From: UBA1381 sp964399965
Lineage (GTDB): Bacteria > Bacillota > Clostridia > UBA1381
Direction: 5' to 3'
Assembly (NCBI GenBank): GCA_964399965.1
Contig: CAYNRX010000005.1
Location: 1 to 64,000 of the forward strand
DNA: 64,000 bases
The first letter of the stretch is position 1; each line of letters starts with the position of its first letter. Under the pieces are notes generated by a model. It did not search any database and had not been told where the DNA came from. It saw nothing but the letters and a program-made list of their open reading frames with translations. The position numbers and the translations under genes are program-made. This document shows positions 23,816-32,560 of the stretch, one piece after another.

Positions 23816-24046
23816 ATGAAACAGTTTAAGCTTATGTTAAGCTCGATCAATGATGTTAAGGACTTTGTAAACATCGTAAGCAAATACGATTTTGACGTAG
23901 ATCTGACATCTGGCAGATATGTCGTAGACGCCAAGTCCATCATGGGCATATTCAGTCTTGACCTTTCAAAGCCCATCGAGGTAGAGGTTCACAGCGACAA
24001 CTGCGACGCATTCTTAGCGGAGCTGAAAAATTTTATTGTTGAATAA
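23816..24046 (+). CDS. HPr-like protein lacking the phosphorylatable histidine
   Basis: 76 residues with the HPr fold signature around the regulatory serine (VVDAKSIMGIFSLDL, equivalent to Ser46 of HPr) and matching spacing of SKYDFDVDL. The active-site segment GxHARPA is replaced by SSINDVKDF, so His15 is absent and it cannot accept phosphate from enzyme I. Crh of Bacillus similarly lacks this His and acts only through Ser46 and CcpA. Monocistronic, with a strong promoter, AAGGAGG site and terminator, so probably well expressed. A regulatory role is inferred. Confidence 0.82.
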   Translation: MKQFKLMLSSINDVKDFVNIVSKYDFDVDLTSGRYVVDAKSIMGIFSLDLSKPIEVEVHSDNCDAFLAELKNFIVE

Positions 24047-24057
24047 TTTTTAAAAAG

Positions 24058-24081
24058 TCGAGGTGAAAGCCTCGATTTTTT
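24058..24081 (+). terminator. Terminator of the HPr-like gene
   Basis: TCGAGG, loop TGAAAG, CCTCGA, then TTTTTT. Confidence 0.88.
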
Positions 24082-24111
24082 ATTGAATGTAAATGCGTCT
24101 TGAAAAATAAA

Positions 24112-24139
24112 AACTACTGCGGTATATACCACAGTAGTT
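24112..24139 (-). terminator. Terminator of tRNA-Met
   Basis: Minus strand AACTACTG/CAGTAGTT stem with the ATACC/GGTAT inner pairing, followed by TTTTATTTTT. Confidence 0.85.
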
Positions 24140-24143
24140 CTTT

Positions 24144-24220
24144 TGGTAGCGGTAAGTGGATTTGAACCACTGACACTGCGGGTATGAACCGCATGCTCTA
24201 GCCAACTGAGCTATACCGCC
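24144..24220 (-). tRNA. tRNA-Met(CAT), elongator
   Basis: 77 nt including an encoded CCA. Acceptor GGCGGTA pairs with TACCGCT (G1-U72 wobble as in Bacillus elongator tRNA-Met). The D-loop has AGCTCAGTTGGCTAGAGC, the anticodon stem TGCGG/CCGCA carries loop TTCATAC, and the T-arm has GGTTCAAATCC. It resembles elongator tRNA-Met and not initiator or tRNA-Ile2. Confidence 0.93.
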
Positions 24221-24235
24221 GCAACAACATAAGCT

Positions 24236-24264
24236 ATTATACACGATAAAGAATTATTTGTCAA
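24236..24264 (-). promoter_or_regulatory. Perfect consensus promoter of tRNA-Met
   Basis: Minus strand TTGACA (24259-24264), 17-bp spacer, TATAAT (24236-24241). Confidence 0.9.
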
Positions 24265-24315
24265 TAGCTTTTTTAAAAAAAATAAAAAAATTTACGAAAA
24301 AGGAGACGAAGGTTG

Positions 24316-24651
24316 ATGCAGAAAAGGATAATAGAGCTTGAAAAGCGGTTTTTTAAGCACCGATATATCTCAGACGAGGGATGGCTTTTGCGGACGCTGC
24401 ATGAGGATTTTTGCGAATGCGGCAAGTCCGGACGCATTTTTTACAAAGAGGAGACTGTAAAGTCGCTGCTTTTGTGCACCGGCGACAGGCCGATTGATGC
24501 TTCCGGCTTCACCTGCTCAGAGTTTGCTCCGGGGTGTATATCGGTAAATTACATAACGAATGAAAACGGCCGCCGCTTTTTCCGCACCTCCATATGGGTA
24601 GGGGAGGAGCCGCAGCTGCGGTTCCATCAGGCTACCATGCTGGCTGAATAG
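24316..24651 (+). CDS. DUF4440/SnoaL-like (NTF2-fold) protein
   Basis: 111 residues. The cone-shaped NTF2 pattern is visible: an N-terminal helix (IIELEKRFFK), LLRTLHEDFCECGKSGRIFYKEE, then strands FTCSEFAPGCISVNYITN and FFRTSIWVGEEPQLRFHQATML, as in DUF4440 proteins. Small soluble protein with unknown ligand. Start ATG at 24316; a TTG one codon earlier is also possible with AGGAG upstream. Convergent with htpG across a shared hairpin. Confidence 0.82.
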   Translation: MQKRIIELEKRFFKHRYISDEGWLLRTLHEDFCECGKSGRIFYKEETVKSLLLCTGDRPIDASGFTCSEFAPGCISVNYITNENGRRFFRTSIWVGEEPQLRFHQATMLAE

Positions 24652-24663
24652 GGCGTTAAAAAA

Positions 24664-24702
24664 TACCGCCTGCATGTCGTATAGTCCGGTATGCAGACGG
24701 TA
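24664..24702. terminator. Bidirectional terminator between DUF4440 gene and htpG (CCGCCTGCAT family)
   Basis: TACCGCCTGCAT/ATGCAGACGGTA, 12-bp stem with one mismatch, 12 nt after the DUF4440 stop and 23 nt beyond the htpG stop. A T-run follows at about 24716-24722. Confidence 0.7.
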
Positions 24703-24725
24703 TCGTTTCTGTATAGTTTTTTTGC

Positions 24726-26567
24726 TTATTTTAGCATATCCAAAAGTTTGCGGCTCCTCTGCATAAACGCAGTCATGCGCTCGGGCGAAAGCGGACGGTT
24801 GGCCATTTCCGCCAGATCGTATATCTGCGCCGTTGCCAGGGTGGCCGTTTCCGGCTCCATGGACGACAGCTTATTTATAAGCGGATTTTTGTCGTTGATG
24901 ACGAAGGTGTACTCCTCCTTGAACATATCGGCCATCGAACCCATATCCTGGCCGTAAGCCTTGTACATTTCCTTCATGCGGCGAGATTCCTCGCTCAATA
25001 TCATCACTGCCGGGATATCGTCATCCTTTAAGCTGTGCACCTCAGTCTTGGTGCCCTCGGGTACGACATCCTTGAAAAGCTCGCAAAGGGCGGAGTTTTC
25101 CTTAGCCTCGTAGCTGTCGGTAAGATCCGCAAGATTGGAGTCTATGCGCTTGAATTTTACGCCTTGCTCCTTCATCTCCACAAAGGAGATAAAATGCGTA
25201 TCCATCATCGACGGCAGCAGCACTACCTTTATCCCCTGTTCCTTGAACATATTGATATACTGCGACTGCTGCTTTTCATCATCGGTGTAGTAGACCGTCC
25301 GATCCTCCTTGCCATCGGTGTAATCGTCAAGCGTCAGGTATTCGCCGTCGGTCGTCTTATAGATGATTATATCCTTTACGCGGCTATAGAATTTCTCATC
25401 GCGCATACAGCCGTACTTGATAAAGATATTTATATCATCCCAGTAACGGTTGTAATTATCACGCTCATTCTTAAACAGGCTCGACAGCTTATCGGCTATT
25501 TTCTTGGTGATGTGAGCGTTTATCTTTTTCACATAACCGTCGTTTTGCAGAAAGCTGCGGGAAACATTCAGCGGCAGATCCGGGCAGTCGATGACTCCCT
25601 TTAGAAGCATCAAAAATTCCGGTGTTACCTCCTTTACGTTGTCGGCAACGAATACCTGGTTATTGTAGAGCTTTACCTGTCCCTCGTTAAGCCCCAGCTC
25701 GTGGTTTACCTTGGGGAAGTAAAGTATGCCTTTTAAGTTAAAGGGGAAATCCACGTTTAGGTGTATCCAGAAAAGCGGCTCGTTAAAGTCGTGGAACACG
25801 GTGGTGTAAAACTCCTTGTATTCCTCATCGGTGCATTCGGAGGGCTTCTTCATCCATAGCGGCGAAGTATTGTTTACCGGCTTTTCCTCCGTCTCCTCGG
25901 CCGTATCGTCCTCTTTTTTCTCCGCCAGCTCGTCCGCTGTGGGCAGGCTGGTAAAATACACCTCCACCGGCAGGAAAGAACAATATTTGTCAAGTATGGA
26001 GCGGAGAGTGTATTCGTTCAAAAATTCCTCGCTGTCCTCTGCAATATGCAGCGTGATATCGGTGCCGCGTCCGGAGCGGGAACCCTCGCTCATTTCGTAT
26101 TCCATGCCGCCGTCGCATACCCATTTGGCGGCTTGTGCTCCCGGCTGATATGACAGAGAGTCTATCTCCACCGAATCAGCCACCATGAACGCCGAGTAAA
26201 ATCCCAAGCCGAAATGGCCGATTATCTGCGATCCCTTATCGTCCTCTTCCTTATATTTAGCCAAAAAGTCGCTGGCTCCGGAAAAGGCTATCTGCGTGAT
26301 ATATTTGTCTATCTCCTCCGCCGTCATGCCGATGCCGGTATCGGAAACGGTGATGGTCTTATTGTCGCGGTCAAGCACCACGTCTATACGATATACCGGC
26401 TCCTCCTCTACCTCAGCCTCGCCAAGGCTTACCAGTTTTTTGAGCTTTGTTACCGCATCACAGCCGTTTGATACCAGCTCGCGTAAAAATATGTCCTTAT
26501 CGGAATAAAGCCATTTCTTTATTACCGGAAAAATATTCTCGGAGCTTACCGATATAGTACCTTTCAT
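24726..26567 (-). CDS. htpG: Chaperone protein HtpG (Hsp90)
   Basis: 613 residues from the ATG at 26567 (GTISVSSENIFP), which has AAAGGAAG upstream; an earlier in-frame ATG lacks one. ATP-dependent chaperone dimer. GHKL ATPase (about 1-220; LRELVSNGCDAV, DTGIGM, IGHFGLGFYSAFMV), middle domain (VDFPFNLKGILYFPK, RSFLQNDGYVKKI) and C-terminal dimerisation domain. A CIRCE element in its upstream region indicates HrcA repression. Confidence 0.96.
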   Translation of the reverse strand: MKGTISVSSENIFPVIKKWLYSDKDIFLRELVSNGCDAVTKLKKLVSLGEAEVEEEPVYRIDVVLDRDNKTITVSDTGIGMTAEEIDKYITQIAFSGASDFLAKYKEEDDKGSQIIGHFGLGFYSAFMVADSVEIDSLSYQPGAQAAKWVCDGGMEYEMSEGSRSGRGTDITLHIAEDSEEFLNEYTLRSILDKYCSFLPVEVYFTSLPTADELAEKKEDDTAEETEEKPVNNTSPLWMKKPSECTDEEYKEFYTTVFHDFNEPLFWIHLNVDFPFNLKGILYFPKVNHELGLNEGQVKLYNNQVFVADNVKEVTPEFLMLLKGVIDCPDLPLNVSRSFLQNDGYVKKINAHITKKIADKLSSLFKNERDNYNRYWDDINIFIKYGCMRDEKFYSRVKDIIIYKTTDGEYLTLDDYTDGKEDRTVYYTDDEKQQSQYINMFKEQGIKVVLLPSMMDTHFISFVEMKEQGVKFKRIDSNLADLTDSYEAKENSALCELFKDVVPEGTKTEVHSLKDDDIPAVMILSEESRRMKEMYKAYGQDMGSMADMFKEEYTFVINDKNPLINKLSSMEPETATLATAQIYDLAEMANRPLSPERMTAFMQRSRKLLDMLK

Positions 26568-26641
26568 GATTCTTATACTTCCTTTCAATTCTTTTTTCAT
26601 ACAATATTTTAACTCCGATGGGCTGTTTTGTCAACCAAAAA

Positions 26642-26668
26642 TCAGCACTCTTTAAAGGTGAGTGCTGA
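26642..26668 (-). promoter_or_regulatory. CIRCE operator (HrcA) upstream of htpG
   Basis: TCAGCACTC, N9, GAGTGCTGA: one mismatch per arm from TTAGCACTC-N9-GAGTGCTAA, spacing exact. It lies 75 bp from the htpG start in the divergent region shared with the GH78 gene (start 26800), whose side shows a TATAAT at 26763-26768 without a good -35. Confidence 0.88.
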
Positions 26669-26799
26669 TTTTAACATTCTGTTCATAATTTACCGCATAA
26701 AACAGGTAAAAATATGAGCGGTATCGGACAGGATAAGAGTGGCCGGGATGAGATTTTTACGGTATAATATTGGCAAAACCACAGCGAGGAGGAACATAC

Positions 26800-28758
26800 A
26801 TGGAAACAATAAAAGGCTCATGGATATGGTACGGAGGAGATTTTGAGTTTTACCACAGTTTGAAGCTGCATCTGCGGAGAACGGAACGAAATTACGTCTA
26901 CCCGGCATTCTGGCGGCTGCCGGAGGTATATGCAAACGTACGCTTTAAAAAGACGGTACAGCTTGAAAAGGCGGAAAAGATAAAGATCACCGCCAAGGGC
27001 GTTGGTTTTATACAGATAAATGGTTCTCCCTATAAATTTGGCGATACGATACCGCTTGAAGCGGGAGAGACTAAGATACTCATCTTTCTCAGCAATCTTT
27101 CCGGGCTGCCGTGCTTGTATATCGAGGGAGATACTGTAAAAGGCGACAACAGCTGGCTGTGCGACTGCTATGACGGCCGTTGGATCCAGGCAGGAACAAA
27201 CAGCCTGTACCAGGACTCATCATCCGATCCCGAGGTATTCAATTTCCAAAGCAGACGGATATATCCCCGGGAGAAAAGAGAGGTCAACGGCGGGATGCTG
27301 TATGATTTCGGCCGGGAGACCTTTGCTTCATTTCTGTTTGCGGAGCTTGAAAAAGACACTTTCGTCTATTTCGGCGAAAGCGAGCAGGAGGCCGTGGATA
27401 CCGATTTCAGTTATCTGCTCACCAAAGTACAGGCCGGCGATGCGGGAAAACTATTCCCTGCTTGCGGCTTCCGCTATATGTACATACCGGATCCCCAGGC
27501 GGAGCCGGAGGTCTATTACGAATACCTGCCTGTGGAGCAAAAAGCAGCGTTTGAATGTTCAGAGGAGCTTATCACTAAAATATGGGAAACGGCCGCCTAT
27601 ACGCTGGAGCTTAACAGCCGGGAATTTTACCTTGACGGCATCAAGCGCGACCGCTGGGTATGGTCGGGCGATTCCTACCAGAGCTATTTTATAAACCGCT
27701 ATCTCTCTTTTGACGAGGATATCGCCGCCAGAACAATAACAGCGCTCGGCGGCAAGGGCGAGATCTGTCAGCACATAAACACCATTATGGATTATACGTT
27801 TTATTGGCTGATAAGCATATACGACCATTATGAGATGACAGGTGACAGCGATTTTGTTAAACGGATGTTTCCTCGCATGAAAGCGTTTATGGAATTTACG
27901 CTCTCAAGGCTCGATAAAAACGGCTTTGCCGACGGGCTGCCCGGCGACTGGATCTTTATCGACTGGGCGGACATTGACAAGACCGGCGCGCTTTGCGCCG
28001 AACAGATGCTTCTGCTGAGATCGCTGGAATCGATGGAAAAATGCGCCGGTATAGCAGGCGAGGACGCAACAGAATATAGGGTGGTATTTGATCGCCTGTA
28101 TAAGGCAGTATTTGAGCGGTTCTGGGACGAGGATAAGGGAGCGTTCATCGACAGCTTCGAATCGGGCAGACGTAACGTAACGCGTCATGCGAACATCTTC
28201 GCCCTGCTGTTCGGCTACGTCGATGAGGAAAAACGGCGGTCTATCATAGACAACGTTATTTTAAACGAGGATATCCCCAGGATAAAGACCCCGTACTTCA
28301 AATTCTATGAGCTGGAAGCAATGTGCGTTATCGGCCGTCTCGACTACGTGCTTGAACAGATGCGCAGTTACTGGGGCGAAATGATAAAGAACGGGGCAAC
28401 AACATTCTGGGAGGAATTTGTTCCCGGAAAGCCCTGGCAGGAGCAGCTGGATATGTACGGCAACAAGTACGGAAAGAGCTTATGCCATGCCTGGGGAGCA
28501 AGCCCTATCTATCTCATCGGCCGCTATTTTCTCGGCGTAAGGCCGCTGTCGGCAGGATATGGGGAGTTTGAGGTATGCCCGCAGCTTGAGGGCTTTTCTG
28601 AGCTTACGGCCACAGTGCCGGTCAAGGGAGGCAGCGTGAGGATCCGGAAGAAGGACGGGCTTTTACAGGTCACTGCCGATAAAGCGGGCGGAACGCTTAG
28701 AACCGCTTCCGGCAAATACCGTCTTCTCCCCGGCGAAACGGTGAGCGTAAGGGTTTGA
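26800..28758 (+). CDS. Family GH78 alpha-L-rhamnosidase-like glycosidase, cytoplasmic
   Basis: 652 residues, start ATG after CGAGGAGGAAC. No signal peptide. The N-terminal third is beta-sandwich-like. Residues about 260-560 form the (alpha/alpha)6 barrel with LDGIKRDRWVWSGDSYQS (equivalent of the GH78 acid-bearing DCPHRE..WLGD loop), ADGLPGDWIFIDWADIDKTG and GATTFWEEFVPGKPW. A C-terminal beta-domain follows (GVRPLSAGYGEFEVCPQ). It would release terminal rhamnose or a related sugar from imported oligosaccharides. The changed acid loop (no Glu in the usual place) means substrate and activity are uncertain. The PL11 lyase at 54084 could supply substrates. Confidence 0.85.
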   Translation: METIKGSWIWYGGDFEFYHSLKLHLRRTERNYVYPAFWRLPEVYANVRFKKTVQLEKAEKIKITAKGVGFIQINGSPYKFGDTIPLEAGETKILIFLSNLSGLPCLYIEGDTVKGDNSWLCDCYDGRWIQAGTNSLYQDSSSDPEVFNFQSRRIYPREKREVNGGMLYDFGRETFASFLFAELEKDTFVYFGESEQEAVDTDFSYLLTKVQAGDAGKLFPACGFRYMYIPDPQAEPEVYYEYLPVEQKAAFECSEELITKIWETAAYTLELNSREFYLDGIKRDRWVWSGDSYQSYFINRYLSFDEDIAARTITALGGKGEICQHINTIMDYTFYWLISIYDHYEMTGDSDFVKRMFPRMKAFMEFTLSRLDKNGFADGLPGDWIFIDWADIDKTGALCAEQMLLLRSLESMEKCAGIAGEDATEYRVVFDRLYKAVFERFWDEDKGAFIDSFESGRRNVTRHANIFALLFGYVDEEKRRSIIDNVILNEDIPRIKTPYFKFYELEAMCVIGRLDYVLEQMRSYWGEMIKNGATTFWEEFVPGKPWQEQLDMYGNKYGKSLCHAWGASPIYLIGRYFLGVRPLSAGYGEFEVCPQLEGFSELTATVPVKGGSVRIRKKDGLLQVTADKAGGTLRTASGKYRLLPGETVSVRV

Positions 28759-28813
28759 CTTTATCTGGTCTGTCCGCTTTGTAAAAAATCTGAAACGGTA
28801 AAAATCATCCCGG

Positions 28814-28842
28814 TTGACAATGAGACCCATTTAGTATATAAT
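28814..28842 (+). promoter_or_regulatory. Consensus sigma-A promoter of the LRR protein gene
   Basis: TTGACA, 17-bp spacer, TATAAT; GGGGAGAG precedes the ATG at 28875. Confidence 0.9.
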
Positions 28843-28874
28843 AATAAATAGAATAATACAGGGGAGAGATCATT

Positions 28875-30254
28875 ATGAAAAAACTTGCTACGATCCTTAC
28901 CGGCGCAGCCGCTTTTTGCGCTGCTGCGGTCATGATGCAGCCTGCCTTTGCCTTAACAGAAGGCGATTGGGAATTTCAGCTTTTGAACAACGAGGCAACG
29001 ATAACCGCCTATAACGGCGATGATGAGAATGTCGTTATACCCTCCGAAATAGGCGGTGTACCCGTTACCAAGGTGGAGGGAGGCAACGAAGATTTCTTCG
29101 AGGACAAGAACGTTGTATCGGTCGTGTTCCCGGCCGGGGTAAAAACAATAAACAGCGTTTGCTGGAATAGTCAGACGCTGCAATCGGTGACACTTCCCGA
29201 AGGTGTGGAGGAATTGGCAGAAAATGCCTTCATGAGCTGTTCCTCGCTTTCTGAGATAAACCTCCCTTCGACGTTGAAAACGATCGGAAGTTATGCGTTT
29301 ATGGACTGCGGAGCTTTGGAAAGCGTTGAGATCCCCGGAGGACTCGAGACCCTGGGCAGTTCATCGTTCTACAAAAGCGGCCTTAAAGAGATAGATTTAA
29401 GCGATTGTACGAATTTGCAGCTTTTATACCGAGAGCAATTCGGATACTGTGAAGATCTGGTATCCGCCAAACTTCCCCCGAATATTACCGAGGTGCCCCA
29501 TGGTATATTTGAGGGCTGCACTGCCCTTACAAACGCAGAGCTGACGGCGGGAATAACTCTTATCGACGTCCAGGCCTTCAGCGGCTGCACCTCGCTTAGG
29601 AGCATTATCCTCCCGACCTCGCTCAAGAGGATCGATAACAATGCGTTCAACAACTGCGGCCTTACCGAGGTGATACTTCCCTACGGTGTGACCTCAGTAT
29701 CCTATGCATTCGGCTGCCATAATGGCGAGCCGGCTTTGAAGGCCATATACATCCCGTCCACAGTGGAGTCTATGTCCTCCAGCATTATCGAGGGGCAGGA
29801 GAACGCCATAATTTACTGCCCGGAAAATTCACCTGCGGCCGAGATCTGCGCCCAATACAGCATTTCTTATCTCACTGATAATTCTGCTGACAGCCCGATA
29901 AACGTGCTTTATAACGGCAGCCGTATATCCTTCCATAATTACGGCCAAAATCCGCAGCTTATAAACGACCGCACCATGGTGCCGCTTCGTTCGATATTCG
30001 AGACTATGGGCGCTGAGGTCAGCTGGGACGGGGCTGCACAGACCGCTTCAGCTAAGCGCGGAGATATCGAGATCAGCATTGCTATCGGAGCTGACAGCAT
30101 GACAAAGAACGGGCAGACTATCCCCGTGGATGTGCCTGCGCAGCTTATAAACGACCGCACGATGATACCTGTACGGGTCATAGCCGAAGCTTTCGGCGCA
30201 GATGTGCAGTGGAACGGCCCCGGGCAGACCGTGTTAATAACAGAACAGGTATAA
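28875..30254 (+). CDS. Secreted BspA-type leucine-rich repeat protein with copper amine oxidase-like stalk domains
   Basis: 459 residues. Signal peptide 1-26 (ILTGAAAFCAAAVMMQPAFA). Residues about 30-330 are LRR_5/BspA-type repeats of about 23 residues (for example LPEGVEELAENAFMSCSSL, LPSTLKTIGSYAFMDCGAL). Residues about 335-459 hold two stalk modules found in Clostridia surface proteins (QLINDRTMVPLRSIFETMGA; QLINDRTMIPVRVIAEAFGA). No LPXTG or SLH segment, so the stalk probably provides wall association. Likely adhesive or scaffold role, inferred from family. Monocistronic with strong promoter and terminator. Confidence 0.9.
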   Translation: MKKLATILTGAAAFCAAAVMMQPAFALTEGDWEFQLLNNEATITAYNGDDENVVIPSEIGGVPVTKVEGGNEDFFEDKNVVSVVFPAGVKTINSVCWNSQTLQSVTLPEGVEELAENAFMSCSSLSEINLPSTLKTIGSYAFMDCGALESVEIPGGLETLGSSSFYKSGLKEIDLSDCTNLQLLYREQFGYCEDLVSAKLPPNITEVPHGIFEGCTALTNAELTAGITLIDVQAFSGCTSLRSIILPTSLKRIDNNAFNNCGLTEVILPYGVTSVSYAFGCHNGEPALKAIYIPSTVESMSSSIIEGQENAIIYCPENSPAAEICAQYSISYLTDNSADSPINVLYNGSRISFHNYGQNPQLINDRTMVPLRSIFETMGAEVSWDGAAQTASAKRGDIEISIAIGADSMTKNGQTIPVDVPAQLINDRTMIPVRVIAEAFGADVQWNGPGQTVLITEQV

Positions 30255-30288
30255 ATCACAAAAATTTCATCCTTGTGCGCTAATTTGA

Positions 30289-30340
30289 TCCCCTCGGGGC
30301 AGATACATGAACAAAATGTTCACGGCTGCTCCGAGGGGAT
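30289..30340 (+). terminator. Terminator hairpin of the LRR gene
   Basis: ATCCCCTCGGGGCAG pairs with CTGCTCCGAGGGGAT, with an inner GAACA/TGTTC stem. The following T-run is weak (ATTTCT). Confidence 0.7.
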
Positions 30341-30384
30341 ATTTCTATAAATGGACAAAATTTGACCTATACATCCGCCTGATA

Positions 30385-30954
30385 TCACAGCTCCAACCTT
30401 ATCCGCCGCCGCAGCTGCTTATTCCGGAAAAATGCATCATAGAACCGCTCCGCCGCTCCCATTATCTCTCTATCATCAAACTGCCTTTTTATCGGCCGGT
30501 ATATCAGGCGCATATCCACCCCGAACAGATCGAGCTTCACCTTATAGGTATGAAAACCGTTCCGCTCATAAAATCCCTGCCGACGGCTGCGCAGCCTGTC
30601 CTCAGCCTCATCCCCGGCCGCGCCCGGGGTCTCTATCTCCCCGAAGATGCCCGCTTTGCCGGGATATTTCTCCGGCAGGGCGGCCAGTATTTTCGAGCCG
30701 ATCCCTCCCGAACGCACCTTGGGAGATGTCGCCAAATAATCAAGCAGCACCAGCTCGTCCTCACCGCAGCTCACCAAAACGGCGAATCCCAGCATTTCCT
30801 TTCCCTCTTTCATCACGTAAATATCGGATATCCTCCTTATGTAAACATTCCCCAGTATGACCGCAAACGGTTTTCTCTCACTCCTGGGGAAATCACGCAC
30901 ATAGCTTTTGTATATCGCCGGATAGTCGCCAACGGACGCTTTCTTTAATTCCAT
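30385..30954 (-). CDS. GNAT family N-acetyltransferase
   Basis: 189 residues. GNAT core: strand LVLLDYLATSPKVRSGGIGSKIL (acetyl-CoA loop, variant of Q/RxxGxG/A) and RRQGFYERNGFHTYKVKLDLFG near the C-terminus. Substrate unknown. GGAGAGGAATAC precedes the ATG. It follows uppP on the same strand, but a hairpin separates them. Confidence 0.85.
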   Translation of the reverse strand: MELKKASVGDYPAIYKSYVRDFPRSERKPFAVILGNVYIRRISDIYVMKEGKEMLGFAVLVSCGEDELVLLDYLATSPKVRSGGIGSKILAALPEKYPGKAGIFGEIETPGAAGDEAEDRLRSRRQGFYERNGFHTYKVKLDLFGVDMRLIYRPIKRQFDDREIMGAAERFYDAFFRNKQLRRRIRLEL

Positions 30955-30974
30955 GTATTCCTCTCCTTTAACTC

Positions 30975-31021
30975 AAAAGCGCCCTCCGGAAAGCACTAAG
31001 GCTCTCCGAAGAGCGTTTTAT
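30975..31021 (-). terminator. Terminator after uppP
   Basis: Minus strand AAACGCTCTTCGGA pairs imperfectly with TCCGGAGGGCGCTTT, ending in TTTT. Confidence 0.65.
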
Positions 31022-31027
31022 TTTTTA

Positions 31028-31885
31028 TCATACGACCTGCGCTCCGGTCACACCAAAGTACAGTATCACCAATATACCGACCACTATCCTGTACCAGCCG
31101 AAAGCCTTGAAATCATGGTTGCGTATGTAGCCCATCAGGAACTTTATAGCCGCTATCGACACTAGGTACGCGACCGCCATTCCCACCAGCAGCACTCCTA
31201 TCTCGGCGCCCGACACGCTAAAGCCGCTCTCTGCAACATATTTGGCAATTTTAAGCACGCTTGCTCCCAGCATTATCGGCACCGCCAGGAAAAACGAAAA
31301 CTCCGCCGCCACGTCTCTGGCCGTTCCCAGCGTTACCGCCCCCAGTATGGTAGAGCCGGAACGCGAGGTCCCCGGTATAAGCGACAGCATCTGAAAAGCA
31401 CCGATCCCCAGAGCCGTCTTGTAGCTCATCTCGTCTATGCTTTTTATCCGCGGCTTCTTGTTCCTGCTTTCAATGACGATAAACAGGATACCGTAGATGA
31501 TCAGCGTCGCCGCCACCGTAGGGGCGTTATAGAAATGATCGTTCAGAAAATCGTCCAGCAAAATGCCTATGATCCCTGCCGGTATACAGGCAACGAGCAC
31601 TTTGCCCCACATGGTCCAGGTATCTTTTTTCTGTCTGGCCGTTTTCTTGGGGGAAAACGGGTTTAGGCGATTAAAATACAGCGTTACGACTGCCAGTATA
31701 GAGCCGAACTGTATTACCACCAAAAACATCTCAAAAAAACCGTCTTTGAGCAATGACGATGGCAGACCGGCTATAAACTGGTTCACCAGTATCATATGTC
31801 CCGTACTGCTCACCGGCAGCCATTCGGTGATGCCCTGGACTATGCCCAGGATAATACTTTTTAAATAATCAAAAAACAACTCCAA
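31028..31885 (-). CDS. uppP: Undecaprenyl-diphosphate phosphatase UppP (BacA)
   Basis: 285-residue polytopic membrane enzyme dephosphorylating undecaprenyl pyrophosphate after wall synthesis; also gives bacitracin resistance. Active-site regions: GIVQGITEWLPVSSTGHMIL (Glu-rich motif) and LIPGTSRSGSTILG (PGxSRSG). It starts at TTG (31885), with AAGGAGAG 12 nt upstream, so the start is not fully certain. Last gene of the ung-polA-coaE-slt-cytidylate kinase-like series. DUF368 at 5144 would recycle its product. Confidence 0.95.
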   Translation of the reverse strand: MELFFDYLKSIILGIVQGITEWLPVSSTGHMILVNQFIAGLPSSLLKDGFFEMFLVVIQFGSILAVVTLYFNRLNPFSPKKTARQKKDTWTMWGKVLVACIPAGIIGILLDDFLNDHFYNAPTVAATLIIYGILFIVIESRNKKPRIKSIDEMSYKTALGIGAFQMLSLIPGTSRSGSTILGAVTLGTARDVAAEFSFFLAVPIMLGASVLKIAKYVAESGFSVSGAEIGVLLVGMAVAYLVSIAAIKFLMGYIRNHDFKAFGWYRIVVGILVILYFGVTGAQVV

Positions 31886-31901
31886 TATCTACATACTCTC
31901 C

Positions 31902-32531
31902 TTATCTTTCAGCCTTTATCATCACAAATTCCTTTACTACCTTAACGGCGCCCTCGATCCCTATCGGTTCCGTATTCACGCACAGATCGTAGTTTGTCAT
32001 TGCGCTCCACTGGCCATTGGTGTAGTAATCATAATAAGTACGTCTCTGCTTATCGGCCTTGTTTATCCTATCCTTAGCCTTATTCATGGGGATACCGAAA
32101 GCATCGGCCACCCTTTTTGCCCGGTATTCATGCGAGCCGTATATAAAGATGTCGGCTGTTTTATACTTTGTGTCCTCCAGCACGTAATCGGCGCATCTGC
32201 CGACGATAACAGCCGGGCCCTTGGCCGCTATGTCTTTTATTACCTCCGACTGGGCAATAAACAGCTTGTCGTTTATCGGCATCTCATAGTACAGGGGAGC
32301 GTTTACTCCTCTTAAGGTATAGTTGCCGGCGGCAAGCGAATACAAAAAGCTGCTCGTTGCCTTCTCATCTATGCTGTCGAGAGCTTCTTTATGTATATTG
32401 CTCTTTTGCGCCGCTATCTCTACCAGCTCCTTGTCGTAAAACGGTATCCCCAGCTCCTCAGCCAGAAGCTGACCTACATCGTGGCCTCCGCTGCCAAACT
32501 GTCTGCCTATCGTGATAATAATGTTTTTCAT
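31902..32531 (-). CDS. Cytidylate kinase-like family protein
   Basis: 209 residues from the ATG at 32531 (GGGAGGAGAAC upstream). P-loop variant IGRQFGSGGHDVGQLLAEELGIPFYDKELV is the mark of the cytidylate-kinase-2 family, found widely in Clostridia beside transporters. Later AVIVGRCADYVL, DIFIYGSHEYRAKRV (lid-like) and YYTNGQWSAMTNYDLCVNTE. Nucleoside-phosphate kinase activity is inferred; true Cmk is longer and differs in the P-loop. Confidence 0.85.
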   Translation of the reverse strand: MKNIIITIGRQFGSGGHDVGQLLAEELGIPFYDKELVEIAAQKSNIHKEALDSIDEKATSSFLYSLAAGNYTLRGVNAPLYYEMPINDKLFIAQSEVIKDIAAKGPAVIVGRCADYVLEDTKYKTADIFIYGSHEYRAKRVADAFGIPMNKAKDRINKADKQRRTYYDYYTNGQWSAMTNYDLCVNTEPIGIEGAVKVVKEFVMIKAER

Positions 32532-32560
32532 GGTCGTTCTCCTCCCTGTCCTTGATATTT

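Noticed and set aside
24144..24220. tRNA-Ile2 (CAT, lysidine) in view of the frequent ATA codons
   Set aside because: Acceptor and anticodon arms match elongator tRNA-Met (GGCGGT..., GGTTCATACC) and not tRNA-Ile2.
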